A stretch of DNA of 11,277 nucleotides, taken from contig RKAV01000009.1 of NCBI GenBank assembly GCA_014846175.1, positions 1 through 11,277 of the forward strand, given 5' to 3'. A model generated the notes under the pieces. It did no database searches, was not told the origin of the DNA, and worked only from the letters and a program-made list of their open reading frames with translations. Made by a program: the position numbers and the translations under genes. Of this stretch, positions 1-6,537 are shown piece by piece (the first letter of the stretch is position 1; each line of letters starts with the position of its first letter). The DNA comes from a bacterium. GTDB taxonomy: Bacteria; Bacillota_I; Bacilli_A; RF39; UBA660.

Positions 1-41
1 ATTTAAAATATACAATGTAATTATACCATCTAAAAAATGTG

Positions 42-50
42 TGCTATAAT
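42..50 (+). promoter_or_regulatory. Extended -10 promoter of the Panacea-antitoxin module
   Basis: TGCTATAAT is a perfect extended -10 (TG-N-TATAAT). There is no convincing -35 at the matching distance. Initiation would fall near 57-58, leaving a leader of under 20 nt that carries the AAGGAG ribosome binding site at 62-67. This suggests the two-gene module has its own promoter. No clear operator palindrome is visible beside it. Confidence 0.6.
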
Positions 51-75
51 TTTTTTAAGATAAGGAGTGATTGAT

Positions 76-540
76 ATGATTAAAGATACTGAGATTAATT
101 CTTATACTATAGCAGATTTCTTCTTAACAAAGTCAGAGTTAACTCCTAAGAAAATACAAAAATTAGTTTATTATGCTTATTCATGGTTTATTGCAATAAA
201 TAATCAAAGTGCAGATCAAATAGAAAACATTTTATTTGACGAAGTTCCTGAAGCTTGGATTCATGGCCCAGTTTTTCCATCATTATACTCAAAATTCAAG
301 TCTTTTAATTGGAATGAGGTTCCAAGAAAAGAAGAAAATATCAAATTTGAAAATGATGATTTGATGAGTTTTTTAAATGATATTTGGAATAAATTTGGAT
401 CATACTCAGCTGATGAATTAGAATATATGACTCATCAAGAATTGCCTTGGTTAAATGCGAGAAAAAATATTACGTCTGGTAAACCATCAAACCAAAAAAT
501 TAACTTAAAGGATATTTTTAATTATTATAATGCCTTATAA
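76..540 (+). CDS. Panacea-domain (DUF4065, SocA-type) antitoxin
   Basis: A protein of 154 residues in the Panacea/DUF4065 family, known as antitoxins of two-gene toxin-antitoxin modules (including SocA of Caulobacter) and as phage-associated GepA-like proteins. The family pattern is clear: an N-terminal helical part with LTPKKIQKLVYYAYSW (residues 22-37), the core motif AWIHGPVFPSLYSKFK (60-75), and a C-terminal FGSYSADELEYMTHQE block (107-122) followed by PW. The frame could open at a GTG at 67, but that codon overlaps the AAGGAG ribosome binding site (62-67). The ATG at 76, 8 nt after it, is the better start. The 3' end overlaps the next gene by 11 nt, the usual antitoxin-first layout with coupled translation. 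Panacea antitoxins pair with many unrelated toxins, so this protein alone does not predict the toxin chemistry. The family call is firm; the antitoxin role is inferred from family and context. Confidence 0.85.
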   Translation: MIKDTEINSYTIADFFLTKSELTPKKIQKLVYYAYSWFIAINNQSADQIENILFDEVPEAWIHGPVFPSLYSKFKSFNWNEVPRKEENIKFENDDLMSFLNDIWNKFGSYSADELEYMTHQELPWLNARKNITSGKPSNQKINLKDIFNYYNAL

Positions 541-1206
541 TACAAAACAAATTAAACCATTAACAAATGAAAAAGGAAAAACATTAGTTAAAGTTGGCAA
601 CCAAAGATCTATTGACAACAAAATAGTTTTTTCCTTTTCTTTTTTCAACGGACATAGTATAAGCATAAACGATTTTAACAATTTTTATGCCAATAACTCT
701 GATGCTGTAAAATCAGTAAGTGATTTTTTTCAAACTCTTAATGCTATTTCTAATTTTGAAATTAAACAATTTTTTTCACCAGCAATAAAAACACAGTTTC
801 ATTATAATGAATTTGATAATAATAAAGTGATTGATAGAGTTGAAAATATTTTAATTAACGGATATAGATTTTCAAGAAAAAAAGTAGATGAATTTGAAAG
901 ATTATATTTTGAATTTTCTTTTTCAAATGGAAAACGTGCAATTGGAACAAAATTTACGATAATATATTTGAAATTTTATTTATAGATTGTAATCATATGG
1001 TATGTTTAGAATCTTCTAGGACACCTAAAATAAAAATGAAATATAACTCTCCTAGTCTTTTTGGAAAATTTGATAAGGAAATAAGTATTACTGAATTTGA
1101 TAAAGATGAATTATTAGAAATGTTAATCGTCTCAGCTAAAAATGGTGATTATACAAGTATTGATGATTTTGTAAAAGATTATGATGATTTATTTAGTTGT
1201 ATCTAA
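530..1206 (+). pseudogene. Frameshifted gene downstream of the Panacea antitoxin (candidate toxin)
   Basis: Two ORFs in different frames, 530-985 (151 codons) and 997-1206 (69 codons), appear to be one gene broken by a single-base shift. The downstream frame has no stop back to 913 and reads sensibly through YDNIFEILFIDCNHMV before the annotated ATG at 997. The upstream frame turns into low-complexity residues (TIIYLKFYL) and stops at 983-985. Joining them around 950-960 gives about 225 residues. The start ATG lies inside the antitoxin gene (11-nt overlap) with no good ribosome binding site of its own, which points to translational coupling. I do not recognise the family. The position directly after a Panacea antitoxin makes it a candidate toxin partner. 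No canonical X-XXY-YYZ slippery heptamer sits at the junction, so mutation or a sequencing error is more likely than programmed frameshifting. An intact toxin is not encoded as the sequence stands. Confidence 0.6.
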
Positions 1207-1469
1207 TATTAGTCAACAAATGAATAAATTTTCTTCACAATAAATTAATTATAAACTACTATTATAATAGGTAATTGTTAATATATGTATAAAGAATTAG
1301 AAGATAATTAAGAAATACTTTCCACTAGTATAATGTAATCATTTTTTCTTGTTTTAAATATAGTGGCTGAATATATTGATAATGTTTTTAAAACTGTATT
1401 ATACTATAATTGATGTATATTGAATAGTATCGTCAAATGCTCATTACTATTGTGATATAATCTATTCAT
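1207..1469. other. Non-coding A+T-rich spacer between the TA module and the tRNA
   Basis: No ORF of useful length with a ribosome binding site is visible on either strand. It contains only a weak all-A/T inverted repeat around 1248-1268 with no U-tract, several TATAAT-like strings around 1395-1410, and the tRNA promoter at its right end. No direct repeats or integrase remnants were seen. Confidence 0.5.
1453..1461 (+). promoter_or_regulatory. Extended -10 promoter of the tRNA-Leu gene
   Basis: TGATATAAT fits an extended -10 (TG-N-TATAAT). It ends 8 nt before the predicted first base of the tRNA at 1470, so transcription would begin almost at the mature 5' end. A TCGTCA at 1430-1435 is a partial -35 match, but its spacing (20 nt) is poor. 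Confidence 0.5.
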
Positions 1470-1556
1470 ATACATGTGGTGAAACTGGTAGACGCGACAG
1501 ACTCAAAATCTGCAGAAAATTTCTTCGTATGGGTTCAAGTCCATTCATGTGCACCA
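1470..1556 (+). tRNA. tRNA-Leu (anticodon CAA), with imperfect stems
   Basis: A class II tRNA of 87 nt with encoded CCA. The D-arm (GTG / CGC with loop AAACTGGTAGA), the anticodon loop CTCAAAA (anticodon CAA at 1504-1506, reading UUG), a long variable arm (1514-1528) that can fold with 4 pairs, the T-loop TTCAAGT (1534-1540) and the 3' ACCA are all recognisable. Several stem positions do not pair: 1-72 (A with C), 27-43 (A with C), and T-stem positions 50-64 (T with T) and 51-63 (G with A). An alternative T-arm has 4 pairs and an 8-nt loop, as if one base were inserted or lost. It may be a divergent but working tRNA or a decaying copy. The isotype assignment is secure from the loop and variable arm. 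Confidence 0.75.
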
Positions 1557-1559
1557 AAT

Positions 1560-1600
1560 AAAAAACTCGAGAAGTTTTCACTTCGCAAGTTTTTTATTTT
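1560..1600. terminator. Bidirectional intrinsic terminator
   Basis: An imperfect hairpin. The outer 8-bp A/T-rich stem AAAAAACT (1560-1567) pairs with AGTTTTTT (1588-1595), and an inner 5-bp stem GAAGT (1571-1575) pairs with ACTTC (1580-1584) around a TTTC loop. A T-rich tract follows on the plus strand (to about 1603). Read on the minus strand, the A-run becomes a T-run ending in TTTATTT. It can stop both the tRNA transcript (+) and the scpA-scpB-membrane protein transcript (-). The outer stem overlaps the stop codon of the minus-strand gene at 1594. Confidence 0.65.
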
Positions 1601-2094
1601 TTTAAAGCTAAAGATACCTGTAATATCTTATTACTCATAGAATGATGATAATAAGTATAACCAAATATTTCCCCATACATAAAGAATAAACTAATAATTA
1701 AAAGAAATATTGGAATAACCGTTCTTAATAATTTCTTATTTTTTTCATTTGAAAGCCTTTCATATATAATAGGAGTAAGTGATACTGCAAACAAAAATAA
1801 GGTTAAACTAGAATAAGTAAAATAGGTTAAAGTATTAGCTCCCCAAGTTAGTAATAGAATTGCCACATAGTAAAGAGGATATATTACTTTCTTATTAGTA
1901 ACCTCTATTCCTATAATGAATGGTAATGTTAAAATAAAGAATAATGCCAGATATAGTATTTCTGCAAAACAAAAAGCAAACTCTTCATAATTTAGTAAAC
2001 AAAATGTTAAAACACTTATAAATAATAATGAATATCCTACTATTAACCACTTAATCTTTTTCTTATTTGTTCCTTTTTTATCTTCTTTTTTCAT
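1594..2094 (-). CDS. Small multispanning membrane protein of unknown function
   Basis: A protein of 166 residues, not assigned to a family. The N-terminus (residues 1-15) is strongly basic, KKEDKKGTNKKKIK, and is followed by about five hydrophobic segments at roughly 15-34, 41-63, 72-84, 90-111 and 122-140. Short charged loops (NEKNKK at 116-121) and a basic C-terminal tail complete it. By the positive-inside rule the N-terminus should be cytoplasmic. The start is supported by an AGGAG ribosome binding site 7 nt upstream. It begins 9 nt after scpB, so it is probably the last gene of the scpA-scpB transcript, and its stop lies within the terminator hairpin. Nothing shows a role in chromosome segregation beyond co-transcription. 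Confidence 0.7.
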   Translation of the reverse strand: MKKEDKKGTNKKKIKWLIVGYSLLFISVLTFCLLNYEEFAFCFAEILYLALFFILTLPFIIGIEVTNKKVIYPLYYVAILLLTWGANTLTYFTYSSLTLFLFAVSLTPIIYERLSNEKNKKLLRTVIPIFLLIISLFFMYGEIFGYTYYHHSMSNKILQVSLALKK

Positions 2095-2103
2095 TTTTTT
2101 CTC

Positions 2104-2670
2104 CTAATCAATCTCTTTATATTTAGATTCATATAAATCTACTTGTTCATCTTTTTCTTCACCAGTACTTAAGAAATCTCTCATATCTGGTAAATCATTA
2201 ATATTAGCAAGCCCAAAGTAATCTAAGAAGTCACTAGTTGTTTCATAAAGAATAGGTCTTCCTGGTAAATTACTTCTACCCGTTTCTTTAATAAATCCTT
2301 TAGCAACTAGTTTTCTAATCATTGGAGCACTTGCTATTCCTCTTAATTGATCAACTTGTATTCTTGTTAATGGTTGATTGTAAGCTACAATAGCAAGTGT
2401 TTCTAAAGCCGCTTGACTTAGGGAATGTGTTTCTTTATTTTCTAATAACTTTTGATAATATAAATGATGTTCACTCTTAGTAGTAAGTTTTAACTTATTA
2501 CCTAAAAACTCTATTTTTATTCCCCTTGTATCTTTAGAATATTCTTCTTGTAAAGATGCAATTAAAGCTTTAATATCATCAAAATCTATTTCTAAAACAT
2601 CTTTAATTTGTTCAAGAGATAAACCATCATCTCCTACTACAAACAATAATCCTTCAAGAACTGCCTCCAT
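2104..2670 (-). CDS. scpB: Segregation and condensation protein B
   Basis: ScpB is the winged-helix dimer that binds ScpA and completes the SMC-ScpAB condensin, which organises and separates replicated chromosomes. The family is recognised from the N-terminal MEAVLEGLLFVVGDDGLS (residues 1-18) and the signature block at about 80-135: ALETLAIVAYNQPLTR, then RGI, then a second winged-helix with GRSNLPGRPILYETTSDFLD and YFGL. The frame extends to a GTG at 2685, but a GAGGGGG ribosome binding site lies between that codon and the ATG at 2670, and family proteins begin at this Met. The ATG start gives 188 residues, a normal size, leaves 1 nt after the scpA stop, and implies translational coupling. 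The C-terminal tail is acidic, then Lys-rich. No smc gene is in the window. Confidence 0.95.
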   Translation of the reverse strand: MEAVLEGLLFVVGDDGLSLEQIKDVLEIDFDDIKALIASLQEEYSKDTRGIKIEFLGNKLKLTTKSEHHLYYQKLLENKETHSLSQAALETLAIVAYNQPLTRIQVDQLRGIASAPMIRKLVAKGFIKETGRSNLPGRPILYETTSDFLDYFGLANINDLPDMRDFLSTGEEKDEQVDLYESKYKEID

Positions 2671-2671
2671 C

Positions 2672-3373
2672 TTAAACCCCCTCACAAATTATCTCATCAT
2701 AAATACCTTCTTGATGAATAATTAATTCTTTACTCTTAGCCATTTCTAATATAGCCAGAAAAGTAACTACTATATATTCTTTGGTAGGAACAGTAAACAT
2801 TTGATAGAAGTTAACTCTTCCCTTTTCTTTAAGTAAGTTTTTAATTTCATATCTTCTACTAGATACAGTTATACCCTTTTTAGTTACTTTAGTATTAAGT
2901 GGTTTTTCTTCTTGTTTTCTCAATAAAAACTTCTTAAAAGCATCTACTAATAAATCAACCGAACCACCTTCAAAAGTTACTTCTTCTTCTTGATAATCAC
3001 TATATTTCTCTGGTGCTTTAGTATATATTTCTTTTCTTAATTCTTCTTTTTCTTTTAAGTCTTTACTAATTTCTTTATAAGCTTGATATTCTAATAGTTT
3101 ATTAACTAATTCTTCTCTTGGATCTTCTTCCTCTTTTTCACTTTCTTGTTGTTTTCTAGGTAGTAACATCTTAGCTTTTATTTCTATAAGTTCGCTTGCT
3201 AATACTAAGTACTCTGATACTTCAAGATTTACTTTTTCCATATTATTAATATATTTTAGATATTGTTCTGTAATTAAATTTATTTCAATATCAAATATAT
3301 CCATTTTATTTTCTTTTATCAAATGAAGAAGCAAATCTAGTGGTCCTTCAAATCCTTCAATTCTAAACTCCAT
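2672..3373 (-). CDS. scpA: Segregation and condensation protein A
   Basis: ScpA is the kleisin subunit that bridges the SMC head domains and carries the ScpB dimer. The protein has 233 residues, usual for Bacillota. The N-terminal kleisin signature FEGPLDLLLHLIKENKMDIF (residues 8-27) is followed by YLVLASELIEIKAKMLLP (about 55-72), a charged Lys/Glu-rich middle (about 75-130) and a C-terminal winged-helix region with the VVTFLAILEMAK motif (about 203-214). The start ATG is preceded by GAAAGG at a longish distance (about 12 nt). A strong promoter sits directly upstream, so scpA heads its own transcript with scpB and the membrane-protein gene. The family call is secure. Confidence 0.95.
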   Translation of the reverse strand: MEFRIEGFEGPLDLLLHLIKENKMDIFDIEINLITEQYLKYINNMEKVNLEVSEYLVLASELIEIKAKMLLPRKQQESEKEEEDPREELVNKLLEYQAYKEISKDLKEKEELRKEIYTKAPEKYSDYQEEEVTFEGGSVDLLVDAFKKFLLRKQEEKPLNTKVTKKGITVSSRRYEIKNLLKEKGRVNFYQMFTVPTKEYIVVTFLAILEMAKSKELIIHQEGIYDEIICEGV

Positions 3374-3396
3374 ATAAATCGTAACCTTTCATAAAA

Positions 3397-3425
3397 ATTA
3401 TAACAAATAATGGAGCTTTTGACAA
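3397..3425 (-). promoter_or_regulatory. Strong SigA-type promoter of scpA-scpB
   Basis: On the minus strand TTGTCA (3420-3425) and TATAAT (3397-3402) are separated by exactly 17 nt, and the -10 is also extended (TGTTATAAT). Initiation would be near 3390, about 17 nt before the scpA start. It fills the 56-nt gap after the stop of the preceding minus-strand gene, where no terminator hairpin is evident. This is the best promoter match I see in the window. Confidence 0.8.
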
Positions 3426-3429
3426 ATTA

Positions 3430-4512
3430 CTATTTTTTATTTACTTCTTTAGTAGGAGGGGTATCATCCCATTCAAAATCATCATCAAAAAAGTCATCAG
3501 CAAGAGTAAAGTTATTTTGATTAGTAGTAACTTCCCTAGATTTTTCTAATTCTTCTTTAGTTGGTAGTAATGGTACTGCCTTAGTAATAGTAGTAAAGTT
3601 CTTTGATAAATCCGTTAATAATTCTTTATAGTTTTCCTCATTGATAACATCAGGACAAACTAGTTTTAGACGGTTAAAGGTATAATTTAAGTTTTCTATA
3701 TATTCTGGTATTTTTTTAATATTAATTTCTTCTTGTTTCTTTTTTTCTTCTGTAGTTGATACTGACGATTGAAACTCTTCCCGACTTGCTCTCATTATAC
3801 TTGCTACTTTATCATTATCTAACTCTTTATTCTCTCTATAAATATCATTATCTTTTACTAATCCCGTATAATCATGATTTCTATTATACTTAGGATTAAT
3901 TATTATTTTCTTATCGTTTACATTTATATACCCGACAATGAAATCCGGATTTATTTTATAATCTTGACTACCATACATAACATTATTTGTTTCTTGATAA
4001 TGATTCCAAAGTCCTTCTTTATAGTAACACTCATAAGGAACTGCAATCATTACTAAGCCCTTATAGTCCTTATGTTTCCAGTTTAATAGGTCTTCGTATT
4101 TATCATAGTGCATTTTCTCAGCACCATAAGCCATTGATTGAGAAACAGCTGTAGAAGGAAGACTTGGATGTAAGCATTTTAATCCTTCTTCACATATCTT
4201 TGAACAATTATCTGGATGGGTTCCATGTAGTGCTACTATAGTTTGTTCTTCATCAAGCTCTGTAAGTAATTCATCAAATTTATTAATAAATTCTTCTCCA
4301 AAATAGGTACGTGCTTCCTCTTCTGTTTCATGTCGTTCTAATATGGTATTTTCTTTTTGAACTTTTATATCACCCAAAAATTCATCTACTGCTTGCACTA
4401 ATTTTGTAACTTCTTCTTTGGTACAATTTATATAGTAATTAGTACTCTTAAGTATTTCTATTATGTTATTTTTATAATAGTATTTATTAACTATTGTTTC
4501 ATATTTTACCAT
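3430..4512 (-). CDS. Uncharacterised protein with a PARP/ART-like motif
   Basis: A protein of 360 residues, not confidently assigned. An N-terminal helical part (1-90) leads to VALHGTHPDNCSKICEEGLK (93-112). This resembles the first strand and helix of ADP-ribosyltransferase-fold (PARP/Tpt1/DarT-type) proteins: His-Gly-Ser/Thr, then N-x-x-I-x-x-x-GL. Next come SQSMAYG (124-130), a hydrophobic strand GLVMIAVP (152-159) and INPDFIVGYINV (187-198), reminiscent of the PARP (N/P)-E-Y-I-V-Y strand with Asp190 where the catalytic Glu would be. A Lys/Glu-rich segment (254-270) and a very acidic C-terminus (DDFFDDDFEWDD, 339-350) follow. There is no signal peptide or membrane segment. The start has an AGAGG ribosome binding site 6 nt upstream. 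The gene diverges from the RNHCP gene and precedes the scpA promoter. The ART relationship is inference from motif order only; transferase activity is unproven. Confidence 0.55.
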   Translation of the reverse strand: MVKYETIVNKYYYKNNIIEILKSTNYYINCTKEEVTKLVQAVDEFLGDIKVQKENTILERHETEEEARTYFGEEFINKFDELLTELDEEQTIVALHGTHPDNCSKICEEGLKCLHPSLPSTAVSQSMAYGAEKMHYDKYEDLLNWKHKDYKGLVMIAVPYECYYKEGLWNHYQETNNVMYGSQDYKINPDFIVGYINVNDKKIIINPKYNRNHDYTGLVKDNDIYRENKELDNDKVASIMRASREEFQSSVSTTEEKKKQEEINIKKIPEYIENLNYTFNRLKLVCPDVINEENYKELLTDLSKNFTTITKAVPLLPTKEELEKSREVTTNQNNFTLADDFFDDDFEWDDTPPTKEVNKK

Positions 4513-4532
4513 AATTTTCCTCTTTCATTTTA

Positions 4533-4541
4533 AGGATAGCA
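4533..4541 (-). promoter_or_regulatory. Extended -10 promoter of the ART-like gene
   Basis: Read on the minus strand this is TGCTATCCT, an extended -10 (TG-N-TATCCT), with a start expected near 4526 and a ribosome binding site at about 4519-4523. The -35 region is weak. It mirrors the plus-strand promoter element at 4557-4565. Confidence 0.5.
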
Positions 4542-4556
4542 TTTTTTTAAAATTAT

Positions 4557-4565
4557 TGCTATACT
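4557..4565 (+). promoter_or_regulatory. Extended -10 promoter of the RNHCP gene
   Basis: TGCTATACT is an extended -10 (TG-N-TATACT) 15 nt before the ATG, with AGGTGG as the ribosome binding site. The expected -35 position (about 4537-4542) is a poor match and coincides with the -10 of the divergent minus-strand promoter. Confidence 0.5.
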
Positions 4566-4580
4566 TTAGGTGGTGATTTT

Positions 4581-4880
4581 ATGAAACAATTTGTAAAAAA
4601 AGACGAAGGATTCACTTGTATTAATTGTGGAAGAGAAATATCTCCTTTGGGTTATACAACAAGAGATCATTGTCCTTACTGTCTTTATTCTATTCATATT
4701 GATATAATGCCTGGAGATAGAGCTAATCCTTGTAAGGGATTACTAAAACCAGTTGGAGTGGAAAAATTTAAAGATACTTATAAAATACTTTATAAATGTG
4801 AAAAGTGCCAAAAAGAACATAAGAATATTATGGCAAAAGATGATAGTTTAGATGAGATTATTAATATAATGGTTAATTAA
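4581..4880 (+). CDS. RNHCP-domain zinc-ribbon protein
   Basis: A small protein of 99 residues matching the RNHCP domain family, named after its Arg-Asn-His-Cys-Pro motif. Here that motif reads RDHCPYCLYSIHID (28-41), so Asn is replaced by Asp. The rest of the family pattern is present: a leading CxxC (Cys13, Cys16), PGDR (44-47) followed by C51-K-G, and a second CxxC (Cys73, Cys76). Together with Cys31/Cys34 these give two probable zinc-ribbon sites. The biochemical function of the family is not known to me. The start is supported by AGGTGG upstream and an extended -10 promoter. It is the only plus-strand gene between the tRNA and 10940, and its stop is 3 nt from the end of the convergent recombinase gene. 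Confidence 0.85.
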   Translation: MKQFVKKDEGFTCINCGREISPLGYTTRDHCPYCLYSIHIDIMPGDRANPCKGLLKPVGVEKFKDTYKILYKCEKCQKEHKNIMAKDDSLDEIINIMVN

Positions 4881-4883
4881 TTA

Positions 4884-5762
4884 CTATCTTCTTGGAAAAG
4901 TTTTATCATAAACTTCTTTTAGCCTTTCTTTAGAAACATGTGTATATACTTGGGTAGAAGAAAGACTTTCGTGTCCTAATAATTCCTGAACTGACAAGAT
5001 ATCACATCCTTCATTTAAAAGATGGGTAGCAAAAGTATGTCGTAACATGTGGGGAGAAATGTTTTTATGAATAGATGTCTTCTTAATCATTTCATCTAAA
5101 AGATAAGCAACACCTCTTGGTGTTATTTTATTACCATGACTATTTAATATTAGATAATTATCATGTTTATTTAATACTGGATAAACCTCTTTTAAATACT
5201 TATCTAATACATCATTTGCATAATCTCCATATAAAACGTAACGGTCTTTACTACCCTTTCCAAATATCTTAATCTTCCTTTGTTCTTTATTAATATCAGT
5301 TACTTTAATATTAACTAATTCACTAACCCTAACACCAGTTCCATAAAGAAGTTCTAAGATTAATTGATTTCTTACTCCTAATAGAGTATTCATATCATTT
5401 ATCGAAAACAACTCTTCTATCTCGTTATATTCAAAATAATGAGGTAATATCTTTTCTTTCTTTGGTCCTCTAATAAAGGAAAAAACATTACTCTTAATTT
5501 TATTTTCCTTTTCTAAATATTCATAATATCCTCTTAAAGAACTTAAATGCCTATCTATACTAGAAGCCTTTAAGTTTTTTTCATCTTTTAAATACATAAG
5601 ATAAAGTCTTATATCACTATATTCTAATTTTAAGTATGATAATTCTTCCTTTTTGAGATAGGAAAAAAATTCTTCTAAGTCTTCTTTATAACTATCAACC
5701 GTATAATGTGAATAATGCTTTTGATATTCTAAATATTCAAGATATTTATCTAATTCTTCCAT
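4884..5762 (-). CDS. xerC: Tyrosine recombinase XerC/XerD-type
   Basis: A 292-residue site-specific recombinase, most like the chromosomal Xer enzymes that resolve chromosome dimers at dif near the end of replication. The N-terminal SAM-like core-binding domain covers about residues 1-90 (YTVDSYKEDLEEFFSYL, SSLRGYYEYL), and the catalytic domain 105-292. All catalytic residues are present: Arg145 (GTGVRVSEL), Lys169 (GKGSKDR), His238 and Arg241 (HMLRHTFATHLL), His264 (LLGHESLSSTQVYTH) and the nucleophile Tyr273. The ending (YDKTFPRR) resembles XerC/CodV. Length is normal, with no extra N-terminal domain as in phage or ICE integrases. It is the last gene of the RNA-modification operon, overlapping the preceding gene by 13 nt, with AAGGA upstream of the ATG. 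XerC versus XerD cannot be settled without the second copy. Confidence 0.85.
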   Translation of the reverse strand: MEELDKYLEYLEYQKHYSHYTVDSYKEDLEEFFSYLKKEELSYLKLEYSDIRLYLMYLKDEKNLKASSIDRHLSSLRGYYEYLEKENKIKSNVFSFIRGPKKEKILPHYFEYNEIEELFSINDMNTLLGVRNQLILELLYGTGVRVSELVNIKVTDINKEQRKIKIFGKGSKDRYVLYGDYANDVLDKYLKEVYPVLNKHDNYLILNSHGNKITPRGVAYLLDEMIKKTSIHKNISPHMLRHTFATHLLNEGCDILSVQELLGHESLSSTQVYTHVSKERLKEVYDKTFPRR

Positions 5763-6532
5763 TTATTATTTCCTTCTTGATAAGGAGCATTATCACCATA
5801 AGCCTTTTCATATTCTTCTTCAGATAAAAATTCTTCTTTCTCATCTTGATAAAAATATGCTAATTGATTAGTTTCTGGTACCTCTTTATTAACTACTATA
5901 TTTCTCTTTAAGTTTACTACTTTACTAGTATTAATATTTAACTTATCAACATTCTTTTTAACTCTTGGTAAATAAGCATCACGAAAAACAGGATAATCAC
6001 AAAACTCTGTTTCTAAAAGTGCTAAATCATTATCAGCTTCTTTCTCATCAAAACTAGACTTACAAAACCTTTCTAATTTAAACATATAATCACTTCTAGT
6101 ATAGATAAGAGAAGTAATTTTATCATAATCTTTATCTATTAAAGCTTCTTTAATAGGAGCTAATGTTTTATATACTATTTCTTCTCTTAAGGGAACTAAA
6201 TTAGCTGTTCTCTTTCCTGTTGCCGTATCTATAGTTTTTCTAATAGTCATTCCTAATATTTTATTTAATTCTTTATCATCATAAATTGTTTTTAAAAAGT
6301 AGCTATTATTGTTTTTAGTATCACTAACTCTTATAGAAAACATGTTTTTATTAGGATATACATTGCTTATCATAGTAGTAAAATATTGATAAGAATACAT
6401 TGAAGTAAACCTATCAATATCCTCTAAACTATCTAATTTAACTCCATCTAGTTTAATAACTTGTTCTTCTTGATATTTATTTTTAGCATATTTATTATAG
6501 TAACAACCAATTAATTCATACTTTTTAGCCAT
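5750..6532 (-). CDS. Conserved-looking protein of unknown function after tgt
   Basis: About 260 residues; I do not recognise a domain. It appears soluble (no membrane segment or signal peptide). The N-terminal part (1-90) looks alpha/beta with many Tyr and Asn residues. The middle contains TIRKTIDTATGKRTANLVPL (about 96-115). The C-terminus is acidic (DEKEEFLSEEEYEKAYGD). The frame can open at a GTG (6541) overlapping the tgt stop as GTGA, or at the ATG at 6532. The ATG is preferred because the GTG would have its ribosome binding site only about 2 nt away, but neither site is strong. It overlaps the recombinase gene by 13 nt, so it belongs to the same operon. Co-transcription with tgt and xerC is the only functional clue. 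Confidence 0.65.
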   Translation of the reverse strand: MAKKYELIGCYYNKYAKNKYQEEQVIKLDGVKLDSLEDIDRFTSMYSYQYFTTMISNVYPNKNMFSIRVSDTKNNNSYFLKTIYDDKELNKILGMTIRKTIDTATGKRTANLVPLREEIVYKTLAPIKEALIDKDYDKITSLIYTRSDYMFKLERFCKSSFDEKEADNDLALLETEFCDYPVFRDAYLPRVKKNVDKLNINTSKVVNLKRNIVVNKEVPETNQLAYFYQDEKEEFLSEEEYEKAYGDNAPYQEGNNKWKN

Positions 6533-6537
6533 CAATC

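Noticed and set aside
67..75. Upstream GTG start for the antitoxin
   Set aside because: The GTG overlaps the AAGGAG ribosome binding site; the ATG at 76 is correctly spaced.
947..955. Programmed -1 frameshift signal in the candidate toxin gene
   Set aside because: The A-rich string is not in the phase needed for an X-XXY-YYZ heptamer and no obvious stimulatory hairpin or internal ribosome binding site follows.
2671..2685. Upstream GTG start for scpB
   Set aside because: The GAGGGGG ribosome binding site and the family N-terminus both point to the ATG at 2670.
3874..4056. 60-codon plus-strand reading frame
   Set aside because: Lies wholly antisense inside the 360-residue minus-strand gene, is Ile/Tyr-rich as expected for a shadow of A/T-rich codons, and has no ribosome binding site.
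4884..5762. Phage or ICE integrase
   Set aside because: Length, lack of an extra N-terminal arm domain, the XerC-like C-terminus and location inside a core operon fit a housekeeping Xer enzyme.
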